Positions 44,830-57,504 of a DNA stretch of 64,000 nt are shown one piece after another. The notes under the pieces are model-generated. The model worked only from the letters and a program-made list of their open reading frames with translations. It made no database searches and was not told where the DNA came from. Each line of letters opens with the position of its first letter. Within the stretch, counting starts at the first letter, position 1. The stretch is from Prochlorococcus sp. AG-347-M15. GTDB taxonomy: Bacteria; Cyanobacteriota; Cyanobacteriia; PCC-6307; Cyanobiaceae. The position numbers and the translations under genes are program-made. The DNA is taken from contig QCCS01000005.1 of the NCBI GenBank assembly GCA_003281185.1, positions 1 to 64,000 of the forward strand, in the 5' to 3' direction.

Positions 44830-45918
44830 TCAACGTATCTTATTCAAAGTTATTTCTTTTTGCCTCCAATATGTCTCTTTTTTAATCAAATGCTGAAATT
44901 GATTTTTTAGCTCATTTATTTTGTTCCTTTTAATAGAAAGATTTAAATTTTTAAACTCTAACTCAACAGTAGATATGTTGAAGAAAATAATGGTTGGGAA
45001 ATTATTGCTGACTTGTTGTGATGACCGATTTAAGTTTAATTCGAAATTAATAACGAAAGGATATGGATGTTTTATCATAAAATTTTTGCCTACTAGGTAA
45101 TCAAAGGAATCTTTAGATATAATCTTTTTTATTAGATTTGCATTGAATAACTCTTGGTTAATATTATATGAAAGATTCAATAGTAAATTTTCCAATGACT
45201 TGTCTATTAAATCAAAATTATTAAGAACCTGATTTTTTGATAAATTATCCATTTGATTTATATTTTCTTTTTCTTGATATCTTGGTTTTTCCACTTTTTC
45301 TTCTCCTATTAATTCAAGTAAGGAGGAAATAAATTGTTTTTCAACTCCTAAGTTTTCAACAATATTGTGTTTAGATAAATAATTATTATGCTGATTATTA
45401 TCTAAATCAAGTGATACGAATTTCTCATAATTATGAGCTTGATAATATTCAGAAGTATTTGACAAGTCTCCAGTAATCTCTAACTGAGTGGGTTCTTTTA
45501 ATTGAAAACCATCTTCATATTGAAATTTTTCTTTTTGATCATCCTTTTTATTTGTGGAACTATCCAACAAATTAAAATTAATTTCCTTATTTATATTTTT
45601 TTCAATTTCATTTATCTTTAATTGTTCTACTGTTAAAAATGGCAAATTCGTTAATATTAATTTACTTATTTTTTTTTCAAAAAGACTATAGAATTCATTT
45701 TCATTTAAGAAATCATTATTAATTGTTGGATAACTGTATATTTGATTAAGGCCTTTTTCTACAGAGATGAAAAGTAGATCTCTTACTAAATTAAGATAAA
45801 GTTCATATCCCCTATAGATTTTTCTAGTTAATATTCTTTTTTGTATTTCTACTCTCTCTAATTGAGAATTTATTCTATCTAAATCTATGTAATTTTTGAA
45901 ATTATTCAAATCATTCAA
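44830..45918 (-). CDS. Hypothetical protein between recG and tsf
   Basis: Long ORF; start reassigned to TTG at 45918 to avoid a 56-nt overlap with tsf (ORF track starts at 45978). Confidence 0.6.
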   Translation of the reverse strand: MNDLNNFKNYIDLDRINSQLERVEIQKRILTRKIYRGYELYLNLVRDLLFISVEKGLNQIYSYPTINNDFLNENEFYSLFEKKISKLILTNLPFLTVEQLKINEIEKNINKEINFNLLDSSTNKKDDQKEKFQYEDGFQLKEPTQLEITGDLSNTSEYYQAHNYEKFVSLDLDNNQHNNYLSKHNIVENLGVEKQFISSLLELIGEEKVEKPRYQEKENINQMDNLSKNQVLNNFDLIDKSLENLLLNLSYNINQELFNANLIKKIISKDSFDYLVGKNFMIKHPYPFVINFELNLNRSSQQVSNNFPTIIFFNISTVELEFKNLNLSIKRNKINELKNQFQHLIKKETYWRQKEITLNKIR

Positions 45919-45922
45919 GTGG

Positions 45923-46579
45923 CTATTTTGTTTGCATTGATGCGACCTCTTCAGCAAAGTCCATCTGATTTTTTTCAATACCTTCTCCCAAGGTATATCT
46001 TGTAAAGCGTCTTATTTTGATATTTTCCCCAATTTTTGCAGCTGCTTGTTTAACAAGATCCTCAACTGTTAGAGAACTATCTTTAATGTAGGGTTGTGAA
46101 AGCAAAACAAGCTCATTAAGTCTTTTTGCTATTCTCCCTTCAACTATTTTTTCTTTAATTTGTTCAGGTTTTCCAGATAGATCATCCCTACCCATTTCAA
46201 TCTGCTTTTCTTTTTCCACAACATCTTCTGGTATTTCATCAATTGATACATACTCAACATTTGGGCATGCTGCTACTTGCATTGAGACATCCTTTAACAG
46301 AGATTGGAATATATCACCTCTAGCAACGAAATCTGTTTCACAATTTAACTCTAGTAAAACACCAACTCTTGATCCAGTATGAATATAACTACCAATTGAC
46401 CCTTCGGCCGCTACTCTTCCCGATTTCTTTTCGGCACTAGCTATGCCTTTCTTCCTTAACCATTCCAAAGCTTTATCTAGATTCCCTTCAGTTTCGTTAA
46501 GTGCTTTTTTGCAGTCCATCATTCCTGCGCCAGTTTTGTCTCTAAGATCTTTTACAAGTTTTGCTGTAATGTTTCCCAT
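45923..46579 (-). CDS. tsf: Elongation factor Ts
   Basis: [48 protein letters not shown]. Confidence 0.97.
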   Translation of the reverse strand: MGNITAKLVKDLRDKTGAGMMDCKKALNETEGNLDKALEWLRKKGIASAEKKSGRVAAEGSIGSYIHTGSRVGVLLELNCETDFVARGDIFQSLLKDVSMQVAACPNVEYVSIDEIPEDVVEKEKQIEMGRDDLSGKPEQIKEKIVEGRIAKRLNELVLLSQPYIKDSSLTVEDLVKQAAAKIGENIKIRRFTRYTLGEGIEKNQMDFAEEVASMQTK

Positions 46580-46623
46580 TTGAAGTAATAAAAAATAGTG
46601 AATAGTAAGTTTTAAATTAGAAT

Positions 46624-47328
46624 TTAATTTTTTCTTTCTGCATTGGAGCCCTTTCTACCCTCATTTATGGCATCTGCAAGTCTTCCCAAAATAAGTTGCA
46701 CAGATCTAACGGCATCATCGTTACAAGGAATTGGAACTTCACACAAATCCGGATCGCAATTTGTATCCAACATTGATACTAGCGTGATATCTAATTTTCT
46801 AGCTTCTAATACTGCATTAGATTCTCTTCTCTGATCAACCAATACAACTACATCTGGTAATCTTCTCATACCCTTAAGTCCGCCTAAGTATTTTTGTAAT
46901 CTTTCAAGTTCTCTCCTTAATACTGCAGCTTCTTTTTTAGGCCTCATTGCTATTGAACCACTACTTTCCATTCTTTCTAGATCCTTTAATCTTTCAATCC
47001 TAGCTTTCATTGTTGTCCAATTAGTCAACATCCCTCCAAGCCATCTTTGATTTACATATGCAGCTCCACAGCGTGTAGCTTCCTGTGCTACTACATCTGA
47101 TGCTTGTTTTTTTGTACCGACAAATAGGAAACGTTTACCGCTTTTTGCAGCGTTTCGTGTCCATTTATATGCATTGTTCATACACAATGCTGTTTTTACG
47201 AGATCAATAATATGAACTCCATTTCTCGCGCAATATATGTACTTAGACATCTTGGGATTCCAACGTCTAGTTTGATGCCCAAAATGAGCACCAGCTTCCA
47301 TCATTTCTGATAGTGATACAACAGCCAT
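46624..47328 (-). CDS. rpsB: 30S ribosomal protein S2
   Basis: [36 protein letters not shown]. Confidence 0.98.
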   Translation of the reverse strand: MAVVSLSEMMEAGAHFGHQTRRWNPKMSKYIYCARNGVHIIDLVKTALCMNNAYKWTRNAAKSGKRFLFVGTKKQASDVVAQEATRCGAAYVNQRWLGGMLTNWTTMKARIERLKDLERMESSGSIAMRPKKEAAVLRRELERLQKYLGGLKGMRRLPDVVVLVDQRRESNAVLEARKLDITLVSMLDTNCDPDLCEVPIPCNDDAVRSVQLILGRLADAINEGRKGSNAERKN

Positions 47329-47340
47329 AATTTAAAAAGG

Positions 47341-47404
47341 GTTTCGGGTTAGCCTCCATCTGACGGGGAATTAATATCAATAATTCACCCGAAACTGTCA
47401 GATG
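47341..47404 (-). promoter_or_regulatory. Predicted structured rpsB 5' leader (pseudoknot)
   Basis: Stem 47357-47364/47397-47404 (catctgac/gtcagatg) with loop segment 47387-47395 (acccgaaac) complementary to 47341-47349 (gtttcgggt), which sits 12-20 nt upstream of the rpsB ATG. Confidence 0.7.
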
Positions 47405-47457
47405 TGTGAAATTTATTTTGAATATTCTAGCAAGTGATGTGTATTTCTAAAAGTTTT

Positions 47458-48369
47458 TTATCTTGATTTGGTTAACTCTTTAATGTATATCATATTTAGA
47501 GGTATCCTAAGTATCTCAAGTGCAAGTCTATTTCTTCTTGTATTTACTAGGAATCTTAATAAAGGAAGGATTCTATCAACACTGATTAGTCCTCCCAAGC
47601 AAAGAATTTGCCAAAGTAAATTATGGAAAGGAGTTAATTGAATCATAAATCTAACCCTTAAATTTGAGTGTTTCTTATAAAACACCAAAGCCATTTTTGC
47701 TCTCTCTTTTTCTTGAGCTATTAATGAATCTATTTGTTCGCAATTAAATGGCGGATGCCAATGAAAACCTACTGCATTTGGGCATTTAATTAATTTTGTC
47801 CCAATTTTTTTTAATCTTTCTCCAAGTTCTAAATCCTCCCAACCGTAAAGACTAAAAGAAGTATCAAATAATCCCACACTTAAAATCAATTCTTTTGATA
47901 TCGCTACATTCCCAGTAGCAAAGTATGCAAAAGAAGTGTCCATTATTTTATGTTTTTCACTCTGAGGATTTAGAAAATTAGATGTATTGACTACCGAGCC
48001 ATAGGTAAAACATTTTTTATCGTTTTTTCTCCAAGAGGCAAGTAATTTTTCTACGTGGCAATTTATAAAATTGTCTAAAACAATAAGATCACTATCAATG
48101 AATATAATAATTTCATATTTAGATTTAATTACTCCCAGATTTCTTCCAAGTGCAGGCCCACCATGTTCTTGCTGAAATAGAATAACGTGTGGGAGATAAG
48201 CTTTGTTTTTATTTATCCATGAGGTTGTCCCATCAGTTGATCCATCATCAACTACTATTACTTCATAATTACTAATATTTGTATTTAATTTTTGATTCTC
48301 AAGCGCAAATAGACATTTCTCTAATATAGGTAATCTATTGTAAGTCGGTATAACAATACTTACATTCAT
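47458..48369 (-). CDS. Glycosyltransferase family 2
   Basis: VSIVIPTYNRLPILEKCL, VVDDGSTDGT, FIDSDLIV, GWEDLELGERL. Confidence 0.92.
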   Translation of the reverse strand: MNVSIVIPTYNRLPILEKCLFALENQKLNTNISNYEVIVVDDGSTDGTTSWINKNKAYLPHVILFQQEHGGPALGRNLGVIKSKYEIIIFIDSDLIVLDNFINCHVEKLLASWRKNDKKCFTYGSVVNTSNFLNPQSEKHKIMDTSFAYFATGNVAISKELILSVGLFDTSFSLYGWEDLELGERLKKIGTKLIKCPNAVGFHWHPPFNCEQIDSLIAQEKERAKMALVFYKKHSNLRVRFMIQLTPFHNLLWQILCLGGLISVDRILPLLRFLVNTRRNRLALEILRIPLNMIYIKELTKSR

Positions 48370-48430
48370 GATTATGTCTTAAATATGCATGATATATTAA
48401 ACTTCAAAAGATAAAAATAAAAGATATTTA

Positions 48431-48580
48431 CTAATCAGCTGCACCGCCATTATTTGCTGTGCCTGTAACGTTTCCACCATCAGGTCTTCCATCAGTTCTT
48501 AATTTCCTTTTTTTGAATTTTCTAGCATAGGCTCTATTACGTTCCTGCTTTTCTTTTTTTAGATTCCTTCTCTTAGACAT
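48431..48580 (-). CDS. 49-aa basic small protein upstream (5') of the devA-side locus
   Basis: Hand translation: MSKRRNLKKEKQERNRAYARKFKKRKLRTDGRPDGGNVTGTANNGGAAD*; below ORF-track cutoff. Confidence 0.7.
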   Translation of the reverse strand: MSKRRNLKKEKQERNRAYARKFKKRKLRTDGRPDGGNVTGTANNGGAAD

Positions 48581-48598
48581 AAAATTTTTATCTTTTAA

Positions 48599-49327
48599 TT
48601 ATATTAGCTTACTATGAGCACTATATATTTTACCATCTTCCATATTTAATATCCTATCAGCCATATCAGAAATTCTTGGATCATGCGTCACCATAAGTAC
48701 AGAACAATTTTGCTCTTTTGCTAGTTTCCTTAAAAGGGTTACTATTTCTCTTCCTGTGACACTATCTAAAGCAGAAGTGGGCTCATCAGCTAATAAAAGT
48801 TTTGGGTTAGCAGATAAAGCTCGAGCAATTGCTACTCTCTGTTTCTGCCCACCAGATAAGTCATTTGGCAACTTTTTATGATGTTCTTCTAATCCTACTG
48901 CTGACAACCAATTCCGTGCTATTTCACGTCTTTGCAAATATGTTAAACCTTTTATTAAATCTGCTCCCATTTGGACATTTTGTTCTGCTGTTAAACATCT
49001 CAGAAGATTGTGACCTTGAAAAATCATTCCAATACTTCTTCTAAGAATTTGACGAGTTTTCCTTGATGCTCCATTTAACTGATTATTTAATACAGTTAAA
49101 TCTCCACTTTGACAGGTTCTCAAAGCACCAATTAAAGTTAAAAGAGTCGTTTTACCGCATCCAGAAGGTCCTTTCAAAAGGACCAATTCTCCTTTGTCAA
49201 TATTTAAATTAACATCATTAAGAACTCGTTTTTTATTCTCATTTTTTCCATAAAAGTGACTCAAATTATTTATTGAGACTGTTTTAAGGTTTTTAAAATT
49301 ATTTTTTGATTTATTAGCTTTAACCAT
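48599..49327 (-). CDS. devA: DevA-family ABC exporter ATP-binding protein
   Basis: LLKGPSGCGKTTLL, LSGGQKQRVAIARAL, LLADEPTSALD; next to DevC and DevB-like genes. Confidence 0.88.
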   Translation of the reverse strand: MVKANKSKNNFKNLKTVSINNLSHFYGKNENKKRVLNDVNLNIDKGELVLLKGPSGCGKTTLLTLIGALRTCQSGDLTVLNNQLNGASRKTRQILRRSIGMIFQGHNLLRCLTAEQNVQMGADLIKGLTYLQRREIARNWLSAVGLEEHHKKLPNDLSGGQKQRVAIARALSANPKLLLADEPTSALDSVTGREIVTLLRKLAKEQNCSVLMVTHDPRISDMADRILNMEDGKIYSAHSKLI

Positions 49328-49340
49328 TTATCTTCAATTT

Positions 49341-50512
49341 TTAAAAAATTTCAGCAGGATCAGCATCAACTAATTTACGCATCGCAACAGCGGCGGACCC
49401 CATACACATAACTAAAACTAATACGAAAATTAAAATAGTTTTGTCTGCGTCCATTATTATTGGAAGTTTAGTAGAACTTCTTATAACTGAGTAAAGTATT
49501 TGACCAGAGAAATAAGCAGGTAAATAACCAAACAATGCCAACAAAAACCCCTCTCTAGCTACAACAAAGAAAAGGGACTTAAGTCTATACCCCATTGCCA
49601 ATAAGGTGGCGTACTCTGGGAGGTGATCTGTAACGTCACTATAAAGAATTTGATAAACAACAACACACCCTACAACGAAACCCATCAATGCTCCCAAACT
49701 AAATATAAAACCTATTGCAGTACTATTTTTCCAATAATTCTTCTCAAATTCTATAAATTGATTTTTTGTAAGAACCCTAACATCATTTGGGAGTGAGTTA
49801 TTTAATATCCTTGAAATCAATTCAGGATCAGATCCTTTTTTTAGCTTTACCAAACCAATTTCTATACTGCCAGGAGGATTAGCAGGAAAAAGTCTTAAGA
49901 AGGTTTCTCGACTAGTTATCAAATTACCATCTGCGCCAAAAGATGGTCCCAACTCCACAAGGCCCTCAACAATTACTCTTTTCCCAGCAACCTCAGTCTC
50001 AACTTTTTTTTCAGACAAGAACCATTCTTCAATCGGTCCAAATTCAGGTCTAGATAGTTTGTCAAAAAGAACTCTTGATGGATTTCTCAATTTATAAGCT
50101 TTCTTTGAGAATCCCTCATCTAAAAGAAGTGAATCGGATGGATTAAAACCTAATGCAAGTATTGATCTAGTTTTAAGATTTTCGGGATTTCTCCAAAGTA
50201 AATAATTTAGATTAACGGGAGCAGTTTTTTCAACATCCTCTACTGCTAGAGTTTGAATTAATCTTCTTTTTGGGAATCCACTCATGCTTATAGAACTTTT
50301 TGATCTAGGACTTATCAAAACAAGATCGGCATCTAGAAGTTTATGAATAGTTACGCTCGTGTCAAATAAACCATCTCTAAAACCTAATTGCATAAACATC
50401 AAAATCCCTGCAAAACTGATTCCAGCAATGGCAACTGCCAGCCTTAATGGTTGCCTAGTTAATAACAACCAAGCTAATGGTATTTTTCTAAATTTTAAAA
50501 AAGAAAAACTCA

Positions 50513-50513
<1 letters not shown>
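49341..50513 (-). CDS. devC: DevC-family ABC exporter permease
   Basis: IPLAWLLLTRQPLRLAVAIAGISFAGILMFMQLGFRDGLFD typical DevC start; FtsX-like TM region. Confidence 0.9.
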
Positions 50514-52176
<1,663 letters not shown>

Positions 52177-52193
52177 TTAAAGATAGAACCGAA

Positions 52194-53444
52194 ATGAAAG
52201 TAGGAGATGTTAAGTACTACACCCATTCAAGCAAAACCAGATGTGTGTTTGTGGACAATAAAGAATTGCCGCTTGTAAGCATTGATATTTGGTGCAAAGC
52301 AGGTTCTTCATTTGAGGATTTTAATAAAAATGGCACTGCTCATTTTCTAGAACATATGATTTTTAAAGGATCTAACAAAATAATGCCGGGTGAGTTTGAC
52401 CATAAAATTGAATCACTAGGCGGAGTAAGTAACGCTTCAACTGGTTATGATGATGTACATTACCATGTCTTAGTTCCACCCAATAACTTTAAAGAATCAC
52501 TTGCTCTTTTGACAAATATTGTCATCGCTCCAGATTTTAATCCTGATGAATTTATAAAAGAAAAAGGGGTAGTTATTGATGAAATAAAACAACAAAATGA
52601 TCAGCCTGAAGAGAGACTATTTAATTATTTTTTGAAAAGGGTTTGGTTAAGTCCGAATTATGCCAATTCGATTCTGGGAACTGAACATAGTATTAAAAAC
52701 CTAGAGATAAATGACCTTGTGAAATTTCATAGCAAACATTACACTAGCGAAAAAATTTGTATTGCAATTGCGGGGAATCTCTCCGAAGAAATTTATAAAA
52801 CTTTTGAAAAAAGTGATCTATCAGGCATAAAAGAAAGTCCAAATTTAATAAATCTAAATAATAAACCTTCTCTAAAGATTAGAAATGGTAGAGAGTCAGT
52901 TAAGTTTGATAATTTAGAGTTTTCAAGGATATTTATGGCTTGGTTTATCCCAAACCTAAATGATCAAAAAAACATTATTGGACTCGAGATATTAGCATCC
53001 ATTCTCTCTGTTGGAAGAAACAGCAGATTAGTTAAAATATTAAAAGAAGATAGTAATCTTGTTGAATCGGTATATGTAGATGTAAATGCTGGAGAATTAG
53101 GAGGATTATTTATAATAGAAGCAAGTTGTGAGTCCAAAGATATTGATTTAGTAGAAAAGCAAATTAATAAAACAATAGATGAGGTATCAAATGGTAAAGT
53201 CTTGGCTTTGGATGAAATAAAAAAAGCAATAAATATTGTTAAAAGTAATTATATTTTTAATTTAGAGACATCTACACAACTCTCTTCATTCTTTGGAAAT
53301 GAACTTCTATGGGGGAGAAAATCTTCAATAAATAATTTAGAGAGTCATTTAAAATATTGGAATGAATTGGATAACTTCAAAGAGATCACAGAATATATCC
53401 GTGGAGAGAAATTTACATTAGTTGCATCCCCAAGTAAATGTTAA
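52194..53444 (+). CDS. M16-family zinc peptidase (catalytic type)
   Basis: NGTAHFLEHMIFKG HxxEH motif. Confidence 0.92.
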   Translation: MKVGDVKYYTHSSKTRCVFVDNKELPLVSIDIWCKAGSSFEDFNKNGTAHFLEHMIFKGSNKIMPGEFDHKIESLGGVSNASTGYDDVHYHVLVPPNNFKESLALLTNIVIAPDFNPDEFIKEKGVVIDEIKQQNDQPEERLFNYFLKRVWLSPNYANSILGTEHSIKNLEINDLVKFHSKHYTSEKICIAIAGNLSEEIYKTFEKSDLSGIKESPNLINLNNKPSLKIRNGRESVKFDNLEFSRIFMAWFIPNLNDQKNIIGLEILASILSVGRNSRLVKILKEDSNLVESVYVDVNAGELGGLFIIEASCESKDIDLVEKQINKTIDEVSNGKVLALDEIKKAINIVKSNYIFNLETSTQLSSFFGNELLWGRKSSINNLESHLKYWNELDNFKEITEYIRGEKFTLVASPSKC

Positions 53445-54655
53445 AAAGATATTTTTTAAATAATAAAAAAAGAAATTTTTCAACTGCTTCAATTTGGATT
53501 AAAGGGGGTAGTGATATGGATACTAATGGCAAAAAAGGGATAAATAAGATCCTTTGTTCATTAATTACAAGAGGATGTGAAGGTTTTAACAATTTCGCTC
53601 TCTCTAATTATATTGAGTCCTATGGAGCAGAATTAAATCAAGAAATATTTGAAGATGGTATTTCAATAAGTATTAAATCCCTAAATGAACATTTCAGCAA
53701 ATTATTCCCTTTACTAGAGTTAATAATTAATAAGCCAATCCTCTCGGAAACTGAATTTAAAAAAGTAAAAAAATCTTCTATTGATCACATTAAAAAAGAC
53801 AAAGAGAATCCATTCAATATTTGTTTTGAAAACTGGAGAAGAATTGTTTACTCAAACCATCCTTATGCTTTTAATACAATCGGTAATGAAAATGATGTCT
53901 CAACAATTTCATATGAAGATATTTTAAATGAGTTTAAAAGTTTTAAAAGGAGAGAAAAATATATGATTTCAAATAATTTGGAAATAAATGGAGAAAATTT
54001 AGACAAAGTAGATCAAAAATTTTTCAAAGAAAAATCAATTACATTAAATGATTATGTAGATGCGATGAATAGATTTGATTTTGTTAATAATGATTCAAAC
54101 CAAACGATAATAATGTTTGGCAACAAAACATGTTCACGTAGAAGTAGTGACTTCTTACCACTTAAAGTTTTGGAGTCATATTTATCTTATGGAATGAGCT
54201 CTGCTTTATTTAAATTATTTAGGGAAAAGAACGGTATAACTTATGACCTAGGTGTTTTTAATCCCATTAGGAGTGGAGATACTCCATTTCTTGTATATTT
54301 ATCAGTATCAAATAATAATGCACTCTTTGCTTTTGAACTTTTATCATCGTTATGGAAAAATTTACTCTCAAAACCCTTAATTGATTCCGAGATTTATTTG
54401 GCAAAAGAAAAACTAAAAGGTTCTTTTCTTTTAGGAAATCAATCTTTAGATGAAATTTTGCAGAGAAAGATTCAACTTATCGGCTATGGTTTATCACCAA
54501 TTACGGCAACTGATTTAAACTCTAAAATAGACAATATATCCTCTATTGATATTCTTAAATTGACAAGTAAATATTTTTCGAAACCTTTTTTGAGTATCTC
54601 TGGGAATAAAAAAATATGTTTAGAAATTAAAAGTGAGTGGAGGAAAAACTTCTAG
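53438..54655 (+). CDS. M16-family peptidase-like protein, HxxEH absent
   Basis: M16 fold pattern and tandem position; catalytic motif replaced by LCSLITRGCEG. Confidence 0.85.
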   Translation: MLKRYFLNNKKRNFSTASIWIKGGSDMDTNGKKGINKILCSLITRGCEGFNNFALSNYIESYGAELNQEIFEDGISISIKSLNEHFSKLFPLLELIINKPILSETEFKKVKKSSIDHIKKDKENPFNICFENWRRIVYSNHPYAFNTIGNENDVSTISYEDILNEFKSFKRREKYMISNNLEINGENLDKVDQKFFKEKSITLNDYVDAMNRFDFVNNDSNQTIIMFGNKTCSRRSSDFLPLKVLESYLSYGMSSALFKLFREKNGITYDLGVFNPIRSGDTPFLVYLSVSNNNALFAFELLSSLWKNLLSKPLIDSEIYLAKEKLKGSFLLGNQSLDEILQRKIQLIGYGLSPITATDLNSKIDNISSIDILKLTSKYFSKPFLSISGNKKICLEIKSEWRKNF

Positions 54656-54656
54656 T

Positions 54657-54866
54657 TTAGATTTTTTCAAGCTTGTTTATATCTATTAAAAATGAACCTC
54701 TTCTAAACTTTACTTCAATAGTATCTGGAGATTTTATTGAAAGTATTTCTCCGATCTCATCTATCGCTACTAAATCAGGAGGTCTTAGCATTGGCATATT
54801 ATCCGAAGTTTTTAGGTAGGATACTGGAGCAATTAACTTAACCTGATCCTTTATTTTCAATTTCAT
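54657..54866 (-). CDS. SipA-like DUF3148 protein
   Basis: MKLKIKDQVKLIAPVSYLKTSDNMPMLRPPDLVAIDEIGEILSIKSPDTIEVKFRRGSFLIDINKLEKI; start chosen at internal Met (track starts 54902). Confidence 0.78.
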   Translation of the reverse strand: MKLKIKDQVKLIAPVSYLKTSDNMPMLRPPDLVAIDEIGEILSIKSPDTIEVKFRRGSFLIDINKLEKI

Positions 54867-54968
54867 CAGTAAATGTTTAATTGTTACTAATAATATAATC
54901 AAAAAGTTAGATAAAGTATCAACGAAACGAACTGATTCATTCTAGAATCAAAAAATTAACAAATAAAA

Positions 54969-56885
54969 TTGATGAATCAGAAATTTAAAACTATATTATT
55001 ATGGGCTTTACCAATACTTCTTGTAATAGCACTTTCTTACCAATTTTTATCCTCCAACAATGTTGACTCACTAAAATCAAATGGAACAACTGTCGCACCA
55101 AGAAACTCTGCAGTAGCAAGAGTAAGTTACGGTAGATTCTTGGACTACATTAATTCAGGAAGGGTTACATCAGTTGATATTTATGAAGGAGGAAGAAACG
55201 CTGTTATAGAGACAATAGATTCAGATTTAGATAATAAAGTTCAAAGACTAAGGGTAGATCTTCCAGGTTTAACCCCAGAACTTATAAACAATTTAAAAAA
55301 TGAGGGAATTAGTTTTGATATACATCCTGTTAAAACGGCACCGCCTGCATTAGGAATTTTGGGTAATTTACTATTCCCAGCCATTTTAATTGGAGGTTTA
55401 ATTTTATTGGCAAGACGATCTAATGGAATGCCTGGAGGTCCCGGCCAAGCAATGCAATTTGGAAAGACGAAGGCGAGATTTGCTATGGAAGCTGAGACAG
55501 GAGTTGTTTTTGATGATGTGGCAGGTGTTAATGAAGCTAAACAAGATTTACAAGAAGTCGTAACTTTTCTGAAAAAACCAGAAAAATTCACTTCTGTTGG
55601 AGCAAGAATTCCTAAAGGTGTTTTGCTAGTAGGTCCTCCAGGTACTGGTAAAACTCTTCTAGCAAAAGCAATTGCAGGAGAAGCCGGAGTTCCATTTTTT
55701 TCATTATCTGGCTCTGAATTTGTTGAAATGTTTGTTGGAGTCGGAGCTAGTAGAGTAAGAGATCTTTTTAAAAGAGCAAAAGAGAATAGTCCCTGTTTAA
55801 TTTTTATTGATGAAATTGATGCTGTGGGAAGGCAAAGAGGAGCCGGTATAGGTGGAGGTAATGATGAGAGAGAACAAACTCTTAACCAACTGCTAACCGA
55901 AATGGATGGATTTGAAGGCAATAGTGGCATTATTATCATTGCAGCTACAAACAGACCTGACGTTTTAGATTCGGCGCTCATGAGACCAGGAAGATTCGAC
56001 AGACAGGTTACTGTAGATGCTCCTGATATTAAGGGCAGGCTATCAATACTTAAAGTGCACTCTAGAAATAAAAAACTTAAAGAGGATTTAACACTTGAAA
56101 GTATTGCAAGAAGAACACCTGGTTTTACTGGTGCAGATCTAGCAAATCTACTTAATGAGGCAGCCATTCTAACTGCCAGAAGAAGGAAAGATTCTATTAG
56201 TATTTCAGAAATTGATGATTCCGTAGATAGGATTGTTGCTGGAATGGAAGGTTCGCCTTTAACAGACGGTAGAAGTAAAAGGTTAATCGCATACCATGAG
56301 GTTGGTCATGCCCTCATTGGTTCATTAGTAAAAGCCCATGATCCTGTTCAAAAAGTAACCGTTATTCCAAGGGGTCAAGCTAAAGGATTAACCTGGTTTA
56401 CCCCTGATGATGAACAAACTTTAGTAAGTAGAGCTCAACTTAAAGCTAGAATAATGGGTGCCCTAGGAGGTAGAGCTGCAGAAGATGTTGTTTTTGGTAA
56501 AGGGGAAATTACAACTGGAGCAGGGGGAGATTTTCAACAAGTAGCTTCCATGGCACGTCAAATGGTAACAAGGTTTGGTATGAGTAATTTAGGTCCAATA
56601 GCTTTAGAAAGCGGGAATCAAGAAGTTTTTGTTGGTAGAGATTTGATGACTAGAAGTGAAGTTTCTGATTCCATTTCCAAACAAATTGATGAAAGTGTAA
56701 GGTTAATGGTCAAAGAGTGTTACAAAGAAACTTACTCTATAATTAGCGAAAATAGAGAAGCTATGGATAAGATAGTTGATTTGCTTATAGAAAAAGAAAC
56801 CTTAGATGGTGAAGAATTTGTAAGTATTCTCTCAAAATACACATCTATCCCTGAAAAAGAAAGGACACCTCAATTGTTAAACTAA
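54969..56885 (+). CDS. ftsH: ATP-dependent zinc metalloprotease FtsH
   Basis: [41 protein letters not shown] (HEXXH-type site). Confidence 0.98.
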   Translation: MMNQKFKTILLWALPILLVIALSYQFLSSNNVDSLKSNGTTVAPRNSAVARVSYGRFLDYINSGRVTSVDIYEGGRNAVIETIDSDLDNKVQRLRVDLPGLTPELINNLKNEGISFDIHPVKTAPPALGILGNLLFPAILIGGLILLARRSNGMPGGPGQAMQFGKTKARFAMEAETGVVFDDVAGVNEAKQDLQEVVTFLKKPEKFTSVGARIPKGVLLVGPPGTGKTLLAKAIAGEAGVPFFSLSGSEFVEMFVGVGASRVRDLFKRAKENSPCLIFIDEIDAVGRQRGAGIGGGNDEREQTLNQLLTEMDGFEGNSGIIIIAATNRPDVLDSALMRPGRFDRQVTVDAPDIKGRLSILKVHSRNKKLKEDLTLESIARRTPGFTGADLANLLNEAAILTARRRKDSISISEIDDSVDRIVAGMEGSPLTDGRSKRLIAYHEVGHALIGSLVKAHDPVQKVTVIPRGQAKGLTWFTPDDEQTLVSRAQLKARIMGALGGRAAEDVVFGKGEITTGAGGDFQQVASMARQMVTRFGMSNLGPIALESGNQEVFVGRDLMTRSEVSDSISKQIDESVRLMVKECYKETYSIISENREAMDKIVDLLIEKETLDGEEFVSILSKYTSIPEKERTPQLLN

Positions 56886-57469
56886 ACCCTAACCGGCTTT
56901 TTATCGAGCACAAGATCTATTAGTCCGTATTCAACTGCTTCTTTGGGAGACATATAAAAATCTCTATCTGTATCTTCTTTAATAGTCTCATAATCCTTTC
57001 CGGTTCTTTCTGATAATTCAATATTAAGACGTTCTTTTAAAAACAAAATTTCATCTGCTTGAATTCTTATGTCACTAGCTTGGCCTCTAGCCCCTCCAAG
57101 AGGCTGATGTATCATTATTCTTGAGTGTCTGAGACTGCTTCTTTTACCTTTCGTGCCTGCAGCCAACAAAAAAGCGCCCATACTAGCAGCCAGACCTACA
57201 CAAACTGTATGGACGTCAGGCTTTACATGTTGCATTGTGTCAAAAATACCTAAACCATCGTATACCGAACCACCCGGGGAATTTATGTACATATAAATAT
57301 CTTTCTCTGGGTCTTCTGCTTCAAGGAATAATAATTGAGCAACGATTCTATTGGCTGTTTCGCTGGTAACTTGTTCTCCCAAAAAGATTATTCTCTCTCT
57401 TAATAATCTTGAATAAATATCAAAGACTCTTTCACTGCCGCCGGATTCTTCCAAAACTAAAGGGATCAT
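56882..57469 (-). CDS. clpP: ATP-dependent Clp protease proteolytic subunit
   Basis: [44 protein letters not shown]. Confidence 0.96.
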   Translation of the reverse strand: MIPLVLEESGGSERVFDIYSRLLRERIIFLGEQVTSETANRIVAQLLFLEAEDPEKDIYMYINSPGGSVYDGLGIFDTMQHVKPDVHTVCVGLAASMGAFLLAAGTKGKRSSLRHSRIMIHQPLGGARGQASDIRIQADEILFLKERLNIELSERTGKDYETIKEDTDRDFYMSPKEAVEYGLIDLVLDKKPVRV

Positions 57470-57504
57470 AATAATATTTACCTGTTTATTAGATATTAAC
57501 GATA

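Noticed and set aside
55241-56167. 308-aa minus-strand ORF antisense to ftsH
   Set aside because: Fully inside the strongly conserved ftsH frame; low-complexity Ser/Pro/Leu composition typical of a shadow ORF
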